Part shown: positions 5,034-10,888 of the stretch, piece by piece
Position numbering within the stretch: the stretch's first letter is position 1
Layout of the letters: each line of letters opens with the position of its first letter
DNA from: Dehalococcoidales bacterium
GTDB taxonomy: Bacteria > Chloroflexota > Dehalococcoidia > Dehalococcoidales > UBA5760
Reading direction: 5' to 3'
Length of the DNA stretch: 10,888 bases
NCBI GenBank assembly: GCA_028717305.1
Contig: JAQUOC010000044.1
Span: forward strand, 1-10,888
Made by a program: the position numbers and the translations under genes
Notes under the pieces: model-generated
What the model saw: the letters and a program-made list of their open reading frames with translations, nothing else
Told to the model about the DNA's origin: nothing
Databases searched by the model: none

Positions 5034-7541
5034 ATGAATATCTGGACGGCAATACCGCTGGTAAGCTTTTCGGTGTTTACCGTTCTGGCGGTGCTTACCC
5101 TGAGGCAGCACAGGACACGGGTAAACCGGACCTTTGCCTGGTTCCTCATCGCCTCCGGCACCTGGAGCTTTACCTCCTTCATGCTGCATCTGAACGTCTA
5201 TCCGCAGCTTGCCCTTCTCTGGAACGAGCTGCTGGTCGCCGCACTGCTGTGGACAGTAGTCAGCTACTACCATTTCGTCAGGACCTATAACAACAGACCC
5301 AGCGGAATAGGAACCTACCTCGGCTATGCCGCCGTAGTTACCGTTCTGGCACTTTCCTTAAACGGATACATCGTTAAGTACGCCTACGTCAGCAACGGCA
5401 TCCTGTACCATGACCTGGGTACTTCCCTCTATGTTATCGGTGGCATCAGTGCCGCCTTCCTGATCGTCTCCATGCTCATGCTGACCCAGCGCTACCGCAG
5501 CTCCCTGGACCCCACCGACCGCAACCGGACAATGTACCTCATAATAGGCTCGGCAATTGTAATAAGCTCAAGCTATATCACCAACCTGACGCCAGCCATA
5601 GCCGGCCTATCCATCGACCACATCGGCAACCTGACCAATGCTTCGCTTATCACCTACGCCATTATGAGGTACCAGCTACTTAACATAAGGTTTGTCGCCA
5701 AGAGGACGCTGGGCTATGCTCTGGCAGCCGCCTGCCTCGGTGGAATATACGTCGGTGCGATATTACTGTGGCAGAGCGTCCTGCCGGCTCAAACGACCTA
5801 TAACATTGCCCTGCGTACCACCGCGCTGGTACTCCTGCTGGCGCTGATGGCACGACCGCTGATGCGCAGAATCGAAAACAGACTGGACCATTTGTTCCAC
5901 CGGAAAAATTATGAGCCACGCCGTGCCCTCCTCGACTTCAGCAAGAGAATGAGCAGCGTCATTAACCTGGACGAACTCGCCGATGAAATGCTAAGCACAA
6001 TAACCAAGGCCCTGCATCTGACACAGGCAAAACTGATGATACAAGATATCGGCAGCGGTGATTTCACGACACAGTTTTCCTATCCCAAAACGGAGGGCGA
6101 ACCGGACGACGAAATCAGTTTTAACGTTGACAACCCTGTCGTTACCTGGCTGCATAAAGAGAACGAGCCGCTTAACCTGGAGCCAATCGACAATATGCCC
6201 AAATTTAAGGGCCTATGGGAAGTAGAAAAGCGGCAGATAGCAGCATCAAATCTGGGAATGCTGTGTCCTATAAAGACACAGGGCCGGCTGGTCGGTATAC
6301 TGGCCCTGGGCAAAAAGCGCTCCGGCTCCATCTACTCCCACGAAGACCTGGAACTGGCAATGAATATGGCCAGCCAGGCCGGTGCTATCATCAATAATGC
6401 CCAGCTTTATTCCCGGGCGATGGTGATGGCAAATACCGACGGGTTGACCGAGCTATACAATCACCGCCAGTTTCATGAACGCGTCGACCAGGAGATCGCC
6501 CGCGGGTCGCGTTTCGGGACCACCTTTTCCCTGATAATGCTGGACGTTGACCTTTTCAAGGCCTATAACGACATCCACGGTCACCTGGCCGGCGACGAAA
6601 TCCTGCGTAGAATTGCGCTGGCCATCAGGACATCTATTCGAAGCCTGGACACCGCCTTCCGCTACGGGGGCGAAGAGTTTGCCATCATATTACCCGAGGC
6701 TCAGCTTGCCGATGCCTATAAGGTAGCAGAAAGAATCCGTAAGACGATAGCCTCGAAAACTAGCTCCCGGGCCACCCCGATAACGACCAGCCTCGGCGTC
6801 GCCAGCTGGCCGGTTGACGGCGTAACCAAAACGGAAATCATCACCCGCGCCGATGCGGCGCTGTACCGGGCCAAGCAAACAGGTAGAAACAGAACCTGCC
6901 TTTCTTCAGAGGTGGCTAAAACGGAAACGTTGCCGGCGGATGCGGAGCATGAGACGCAATCAAGAGCACTGAGCATAATATACGCTCTGGCAGCTACTGT
7001 GGATGCCAAGGACCACTACACCTACGGACACTCGAAAAAGGTGAGCAACTACGCAGTAGCCCTGGCAGAAGCGCTGGGACTATCCGAAGAGGTAATCGAG
7101 ACCATCCGTGCTGCCGGCCTGCTGCACGACGTGGGCAAAATTGCCGTCCCGGACTCCACACTGAATAAGAGCGGGCCTCTGAATAACGATGAATGGGAAC
7201 TAATTCAGGCACACCCCAAGCTCGGCATCGAGATACTGCGACACGTCATCGACCTGGTCAACTGTATTCCTATTATCCTGCATCATCACGAACGATATGA
7301 CGGCTCCGGCTACCCCAACGGCCTGAAGGGGGACACCATTCCCCTGGAATCCCGAATCCTGGCAATTGCCGATGCTTTCGACGCCATTACCTCTCCGAGG
7401 CCGTACCGCAAGCAGCTACCCGTGCCGGAAGCACTCAGCGAGCTGAAGCGCTGCGCCGGGACCCAGTTCGATGCCAAACTGGTAGACGTTTTCTGCAAGG
7501 TGATAGAGTCAACTCCGTCGACAAGACTGGAGATAGGATAA
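5034..7541 (+). CDS. Membrane-bound GAF-GGDEF-HD-GYP protein (c-di-GMP synthesis and breakdown)
   Basis: Predicted 835 residues. Positions 1-275 hold about eight membrane spans resembling the 7TM sensor of some histidine kinases. A short linker leads to a GAF-like sensor (about 300-455). The GGDEF domain (465-620) has NTDGLTELYNHRQF, a metal-binding LDVDLFKAYND, active-site GGEEF (545-549) and an RSLD inhibitory site (536-539) exactly five residues before it. It should make cyclic-di-GMP with product feedback. The HD-GYP domain (645-835) has His666, HDVGK (698-702), His727 and HHERYDGSGYP (751-761), the full phosphodiesterase signature. Both activities look intact, so net output must depend on the sensors. 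TTG codons at 5028 and 5031 are in frame upstream. I chose ATG 5034, with GGAG 10 nt away; TTG 5031 would have better spacing (7 nt). The pilT gene follows after 126 bp, so pilus control is plausible. Confidence 0.92.
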   Translation: MNIWTAIPLVSFSVFTVLAVLTLRQHRTRVNRTFAWFLIASGTWSFTSFMLHLNVYPQLALLWNELLVAALLWTVVSYYHFVRTYNNRPSGIGTYLGYAAVVTVLALSLNGYIVKYAYVSNGILYHDLGTSLYVIGGISAAFLIVSMLMLTQRYRSSLDPTDRNRTMYLIIGSAIVISSSYITNLTPAIAGLSIDHIGNLTNASLITYAIMRYQLLNIRFVAKRTLGYALAAACLGGIYVGAILLWQSVLPAQTTYNIALRTTALVLLLALMARPLMRRIENRLDHLFHRKNYEPRRALLDFSKRMSSVINLDELADEMLSTITKALHLTQAKLMIQDIGSGDFTTQFSYPKTEGEPDDEISFNVDNPVVTWLHKENEPLNLEPIDNMPKFKGLWEVEKRQIAASNLGMLCPIKTQGRLVGILALGKKRSGSIYSHEDLELAMNMASQAGAIINNAQLYSRAMVMANTDGLTELYNHRQFHERVDQEIARGSRFGTTFSLIMLDVDLFKAYNDIHGHLAGDEILRRIALAIRTSIRSLDTAFRYGGEEFAIILPEAQLADAYKVAERIRKTIASKTSSRATPITTSLGVASWPVDGVTKTEIITRADAALYRAKQTGRNRTCLSSEVAKTETLPADAEHETQSRALSIIYALAATVDAKDHYTYGHSKKVSNYAVALAEALGLSEEVIETIRAAGLLHDVGKIAVPDSTLNKSGPLNNDEWELIQAHPKLGIEILRHVIDLVNCIPIILHHHERYDGSGYPNGLKGDTIPLESRILAIADAFDAITSPRPYRKQLPVPEALSELKRCAGTQFDAKLVDVFCKVIESTPSTRLEIG

Positions 7542-7553
7542 TCTTCAAGCCGT

Positions 7554-7594
7554 CGGTAAAGGAACAGTACAGGATACCAATAGGGGATTTACCG
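7554..7594. repeat. Inverted repeat CGGTAAA...TTTACCG before pilT
   Basis: Perfect 7-bp arms (7554-7560 and 7588-7594) lie 27 bp apart in the 126-bp gap between the c-di-GMP gene and pilT. The left flank CGGTAAAGGA resembles CGGTAAGGA in the leader at 4986-4994, and the right flank TTACCGG recurs at 5014-5020. The right arm overlaps a weak promoter-like TTTACC-N17-TAGAGT (7588-7616). It is a possible shared operator; the evidence is slight. Confidence 0.35.
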
Positions 7595-7667
7595 GAAGCC
7601 GCATATATAGTAGAGTATCTCACGACAAGATCGAAAATAGAGAAGGGAAAGCTGCGGAGATACCGAT

Positions 7668-8747
7668 ATGATAGAAGAGCAAGTAACCAAACTGCTTAAA
7701 CTAACCGTGGACAAGAAAGCTTCGGACCTTCACCTCAGGGTACCGAGTCCACCCGTACTTCGTATCGATGGAGCACTGGCGCCCCAGGATGATCTGCCGC
7801 CTGTTACCGTCGAAGACGTGGAAAAGGCTTTTGAGCACATTACCACTCCTGAGCAGAGAAATACCTTCCTCAGCGAACTGGAGCTGGATTTTGCCTACAG
7901 TATTCCCGGGTTAGCCCGGTTCCGCGTCAGCGTTATGAAACAGAGGAATACGATAAGCATTGCCTTCCGTGTTGTGCCTTTCCGGGTACTCACTATTGAT
8001 GAACTGGGGCTGCCCCAGATCTGCAAAGAGCTTATTCTTAAGCCGAGAGGACTCATCCTGGTAACCGGACCCACCGGCAGCGGCAAGTCAACGACTATGG
8101 CCGCGATGGTCAACCACCTTAACGAGAACGAAAGCCGGAATGTCATTACCATCGAAGACCCGATCGAGTACCTGCACAGCAATAAAAAATGCCTGATTGC
8201 CCAAAGAGACCTCGGGGACGACACCAAATCCTTCCATATCGCCCTGGTACACGCACTGCGTCACGACCCGGACGTTATTGTCGTCGGTGAGATGCGCGAC
8301 CTGGATACTATTACTACCGCCATCCGAGCTGCCGAGACCGGACATCTGGTACTGGGTACCTTGCACACTACCGATGCCCCTCAGACCGTCGACCGCATAA
8401 TCGACATCTTTCCACACGGGCAGCAACAACAGATCAGACTACAGCTGTCACAGGTAATGGAGGCAATACTATCACAAACCCTGCTGCCCCGCATCGGGGG
8501 AGGGCGGATAGGTGCTTTTGAGATTATGCTCGCCACACCCGCCGTGAGAAACCTCATCCGGGAGCAGAAGACCTTTGAGCTGCACAGTATTATGCAGCTC
8601 AACAGCAAGGATGGTATGCAGACTCTGGATAACGCTCTGGCCAGTCTACTGAGAGCAGGCATCATTACCAAGGAGGAAGCACTGATGAAGAGCAGCAGCC
8701 CGGAAAGATTGAACAAGTTGCTTCAGCTTCCTCACCGGAGCAGCTGA
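7668..8747 (+). CDS. pilT: Type IV pilus retraction ATPase PilT
   Basis: The 359 residues are a normal PilT length. This cytoplasmic hexameric motor depolymerises type IV pili and so powers twitching, DNA uptake or surface sensing. The N-terminal PAS-like part contains SDLHLRV and PPVLRIDG. The ATPase core has, in order, Walker A GPTGSGKST (134-142), Asp box ITIEDPIEY (160-168), Walker B DVIVVGEMRD (202-211), His box TGHLVLGTLHT (224-234) and the PilT-typical AVRNLIRE (292-299), which separates it from extension ATPases PilB/GspE. AAETGH and GMQTLDNAL also fit PilT. The start is supported by GGAG (7656-7659), 8 nt before the ATG. No pilB, pilC or pilin gene is adjacent; the prepilin peptidase end is 7.5 kb upstream. 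It could be read together with the c-di-GMP gene or from a weak promoter in the gap. No terminator is visible before the convergent fakA. Confidence 0.95.
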   Translation: MIEEQVTKLLKLTVDKKASDLHLRVPSPPVLRIDGALAPQDDLPPVTVEDVEKAFEHITTPEQRNTFLSELELDFAYSIPGLARFRVSVMKQRNTISIAFRVVPFRVLTIDELGLPQICKELILKPRGLILVTGPTGSGKSTTMAAMVNHLNENESRNVITIEDPIEYLHSNKKCLIAQRDLGDDTKSFHIALVHALRHDPDVIVVGEMRDLDTITTAIRAAETGHLVLGTLHTTDAPQTVDRIIDIFPHGQQQQIRLQLSQVMEAILSQTLLPRIGGGRIGAFEIMLATPAVRNLIREQKTFELHSIMQLNSKDGMQTLDNALASLLRAGIITKEEALMKSSSPERLNKLLQLPHRSS

Positions 8748-8818
8748 GCTTAAAGCATCAGCCTAAGTCGATATCCCCGCCCGGATTAGTCGACATATCC
8801 AGACGTCCACTGTTGTCA

Positions 8819-10450
8819 TCATTCAACGGAAGCAATATAGTGGTAGTGCGGCTGTCCGCCCCGCACCAGTTCGAACTGCAGGTTGGGATACCGTTCACGA
8901 AACTCTGTAGCAAACGAGCTAAGCTCAACACGCTCTTCGTCACCACGGTAGTAGACGGTAACTATCTCGACATTGCTCAAATCCAGCTTGGCTAATACCT
9001 CATTCAAGGTTCCGGTAGCACTATCGCCAGCGGCAACCAGATCCCCATCCAGGAATCCGATGAACTGCTTCTTCTTAATGTGCAGACTGGCTAACCGAAC
9101 CGAGCGTGCCGCTTGAGTAATCGCGATAGAACTTACCGCCGACTGTGCCTTTTTCATGGCGGTAACGTTGGTATCCAGGTCTACTTCGGTATTGAAAGCC
9201 AGCAGAGCGGCTATTCCCTGCGGGATTGTCGTTGTTGCCAGTACCTTGACGGTCTTTTCAGTCAGTGAACGCACCTGTCTGGCGGCAGGGATGACATTCT
9301 TGTTATTGGGGAGAATAATAATCTTGTCCGAGGCTACCGATTTTACTGCCTGAAGCAGGTCCTTGGTGCTCGGGTTCATGGTGCGGCCGCCGGGAACAAC
9401 CACCGCTCCCAGACTGGTAAAAACATCAGCCAGGCCGTCTCCGGAAACTACCGCCACCACGATCATATCAGCCACCACCATACGCTCTTTCTGCATCTCA
9501 ACGAAGCCTTCATGCTGCTCATCCATATTCTGGATGCTGACCTGATGTACGGTACCCAGCGAAGTCGCCAGATGGATGATAGCACCCGGATCCAGAGTGT
9601 GAATATGAACCCTGATGGTAGACGAGTCGCCAACCACAATGAGCGACTCTCCCTTCTTCTTCAGTCTGCGTTTGAGCTTCTCCGGATCAAGCTCCTGCCC
9701 TTTTATGATGAAACAGGTACAATACCCGTAAGGATTTTCATCCGCCGCTATCATCTGGGGCGTCTTGGCCAGTTGGGCTACATCACTGATGATTATCCCC
9801 GGCTTGCTTGCCTGGGACTCTTCCGCCCCTCCCTTAAGATAACGTAGAGAGCCTTCCAGGATGGTATATAATCCCTGCCCCCCGGCATCTACCACGCCGG
9901 CATCTCTTAATACGGGAAGAAGATTAGGAGTATTAGCCACCGACTCTCTGGCGGTATTGACCACCGCATCCATAATCGATATTATGTTAGCGCTTTTGTT
10001 ATCGGCCTCCTCTTGAGCCGCCGACGACGCCTCACGAATTACGGTAAGAATAGTCCCCTCCACAGGGTTGGCTATCCCGTTATACGCCTCCGTCGACGCC
10101 TGTAACAAAGCTCCCGCCAGATCCTTGCCAGTACAGGTATCCTTCCCGGCCAGACCCTTCGCCAGACCATGCCAGATCTGAGAAAGAATCACGCCGCTGT
10201 TACCACGGGCACCCATCAGCGCCCCCTTGGCGATAGACTCCGCCACCGCCGACGTACTGTGATCGGGCGCCCGGTAGGCCTCCTCAAGGGTAGAACGCAT
10301 AGTAAGCAGCATGTTAGTCCCGGTATCGCCATCCGGCACCGGGAAGACATTTAAGGCATCCACCTCCGAGGCATTCTTCTCCAACCACTCGGTAGCCGCC
10401 ATAATCATATCCCTTAGCTCTTGCCCACTGAGAGAATTAGCTTGCCTCAT
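8819..10450 (-). CDS. fakA: Fatty acid kinase FakA (DAK2/DhaL domain plus DegV-like domain)
   Basis: The 543 residues match FakA/YloV length. FakA phosphorylates fatty acids held by a FakB (DegV) carrier, making acyl-phosphate for phospholipid synthesis from exogenous or recycled fatty acids. The kinase domain has FPVPDGDTGTNM (36-47, the Mg-ATP aspartates), GARGNSGVILSQ (80-91) and DAGGQG (188-193). The middle domain has NPYGYCT (239-245) and RVHIHT (280-285). The C-terminal region has VPGGRTMNPST (352-362), LPNNKNVI (380-387) and the family end GGQPHYHYIASVE. The kinase core residues are all present. The start is supported by AAGGAG (complement of 10459-10464), 8 nt from the ATG. It is divergent from rpmB, as in the rpmB-yloU-yloV neighbourhood of Firmicutes, but the Asp23/YloU gene usual there is absent between them. 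No FakB is in the window. It converges on pilT with a 71-bp gap that lacks a clear terminator. Confidence 0.95.
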   Translation of the reverse strand: MRQANSLSGQELRDMIMAATEWLEKNASEVDALNVFPVPDGDTGTNMLLTMRSTLEEAYRAPDHSTSAVAESIAKGALMGARGNSGVILSQIWHGLAKGLAGKDTCTGKDLAGALLQASTEAYNGIANPVEGTILTVIREASSAAQEEADNKSANIISIMDAVVNTARESVANTPNLLPVLRDAGVVDAGGQGLYTILEGSLRYLKGGAEESQASKPGIIISDVAQLAKTPQMIAADENPYGYCTCFIIKGQELDPEKLKRRLKKKGESLIVVGDSSTIRVHIHTLDPGAIIHLATSLGTVHQVSIQNMDEQHEGFVEMQKERMVVADMIVVAVVSGDGLADVFTSLGAVVVPGGRTMNPSTKDLLQAVKSVASDKIIILPNNKNVIPAARQVRSLTEKTVKVLATTTIPQGIAALLAFNTEVDLDTNVTAMKKAQSAVSSIAITQAARSVRLASLHIKKKQFIGFLDGDLVAAGDSATGTLNEVLAKLDLSNVEIVTVYYRGDEERVELSSFATEFRERYPNLQFELVRGGQPHYHYIASVE

Positions 10451-10521
10451 GATATACTCTCCTTACCCGAAAGTACCCTCTTAAGACAATCGCCACGACA
10501 ACCATCCCATCCTTGCCAAGC

Positions 10522-10570
10522 TTACTAAAGCTATGATAACATTATATACTAATACTATTTAATGAAAGCA
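10522..10570. promoter_or_regulatory. Overlapping divergent promoter signals between fakA and rpmB
   Basis: The core ATTATATACT (10541-10550) reads as TATAAT on the minus strand (complement of 10541-10546), facing fakA. It also reads as TATACT on the plus strand (10545-10550), facing rpmB. For rpmB a weak -35 TTACTA (10522-10527) lies 17 bp away. For fakA no good -35 is seen near 10563-10570. This is the most AT-rich stretch of the 184-bp gap. The two -10 boxes share two bases, so polymerases would compete for the site. Confidence 0.5.
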
Positions 10571-10634
10571 TTAGCCACTGTCCCGACATTCTACAATAAA
10601 ACTAATGCGCAGTAAAGGGGTAACTTCATCAGCT

Positions 10635-10823
10635 ATGAAATGCGACTTGTGCGGCAAATTACCACAGTACGGTCATAACGTCAGTCATTCTAAACGCCAT
10701 ACCAACCACCGTTGGTTGCCTAATATTCATCCGGTTACTATCACCGTAGACGGGAAACAAACGCAGCTCAACCTCTGCACCAGATGTCTGCGAACTCAGA
10801 ATAAGACCGCCAAGAGCGGGTAG
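10635..10823 (+). CDS. rpmB: 50S ribosomal protein L28, zinc-binding (four-cysteine) form
   Basis: This 62-residue basic protein of the large ribosomal subunit starts MKCDLCGK and contains NVSHSKRHTNHRWLPNI, the L28 signature. The end, NLCTRCLR, is also typical. Cys3, Cys6, Cys48 and Cys51 form two C-x-x-C pairs, so this is the zinc-ribbon (C+) form. An ATG at 10605 would add ten residues (MRSKGVTSSA) that L28 proteins lack. The real start is therefore ATG 10635, although AAAGGGG (10614-10620) is 14 nt away, longer than usual. It faces away from fakA, a conserved neighbourhood. The second AUG and long spacer may reflect a compact leader. Confidence 0.95.
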   Translation: MKCDLCGKLPQYGHNVSHSKRHTNHRWLPNIHPVTITVDGKQTQLNLCTRCLRTQNKTAKSG

Positions 10824-10833
10824 GGCTTATAGC

Positions 10834-10845
10834 TGACAACTGTCA
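10834..10845. repeat. Short palindrome TGACA-AC-TGTCA after rpmB
   Basis: Perfect 5-bp arms around a 2-bp centre lie 11 bp after the rpmB stop in AT-rich sequence that runs to the window edge. It has no T-tract, so it is not a terminator. It may be an operator for a gene beyond the edge, or chance. Confidence 0.3.
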
Positions 10846-10888
10846 TAATTTAACGTAGTCTTATACCAGAGTCGGGATACTAGCGATA

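Noticed and set aside
7460..7695. Open plus-strand frame through the gap before pilT, translating to protein-like text such as KEQYRIPIGDLPEAAYIVEY
   Set aside because: The stop-free stretch has no ATG, GTG or TTG start, no ribosome site, and overlaps the end of the c-di-GMP gene and the start of pilT. It is probably chance.
8741..8818. Terminator between convergent pilT and fakA
   Set aside because: Only GCTGA/TCAGC arms (8743-8762) and a loose direct repeat (GTCGATATCC and GTCGACATATCC) are seen, with no T-tract on either strand.
8819..10450. Dihydroxyacetone kinase
   Set aside because: The DAK2/DhaL domain is fused to the DegV-like region with the family end motif, which is FakA architecture, and no DhaK part is present.

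Overview
The window looks like chromosomal DNA of a bacterium, most likely a Chloroflexota of the Dehalococcoidia type. This placement is an inference of moderate confidence. It rests on the mix of an HTH_45-type winged-helix protein more familiar from archaea and Dehalococcoidia, type IV pilus genes, a divergent rpmB/fakA pair, a four-cysteine L28 and mid-range GC coding. There is no sign of phage, insertion sequence, CRISPR or RNA genes. Eight genes can be supported; the first is cut by the window edge.

Layout, left to right. (1) 3-215 is the C-terminal end of a prepilin peptidase. (2) 341-1146 is a small regulator operon: a winged-helix protein and a ribbon-helix-helix/coiled-coil protein. 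It has an 11-bp imperfect inverted repeat in its leader and a very good intrinsic terminator. (3) 1172-4889 holds a lipid or small-molecule metabolism pair. One long reading frame joins an ICMT/PEMT-like membrane methyltransferase to a full-length GH3-type adenylate-forming enzyme, and a FabF-type ketosynthase follows. Its upstream region carries a palindrome cluster and a 14-bp-period direct repeat. (4) 4946-7541 is a strong promoter and a membrane-bound GAF-GGDEF-HD-GYP protein for cyclic-di-GMP turnover. (5) 7668-8747 is the pilus retraction ATPase pilT. (6) 8819-10450, on the minus strand, is fakA (fatty acid kinase), divergent from rpmB (ribosomal protein L28, 10635-10823) across a compact shared promoter region.

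How they may work together. Prepilin peptidase, PilT and the c-di-GMP enzyme are compatible with control of type IV pilus motility or surface attachment. The ketosynthase and GH3/methyltransferase suggest acyl-chain or carboxylate modification, but no carrier protein or reductase lies in the window, so the product is unknown. FakA with rpmB is a housekeeping pair.

The most interesting point is the methyltransferase-GH3 junction. The GH3 part has its own near-perfect Shine-Dalgarno and ATG inside the long frame. A tandem TAATAA stop sits just upstream in the +1 frame, so the 'fusion' may be a recent frameshift, a sequencing indel, or a gene producing two proteins. Apart from that and some operator-like repeats, the window is mostly ordinary; I see no clear previously undescribed system.
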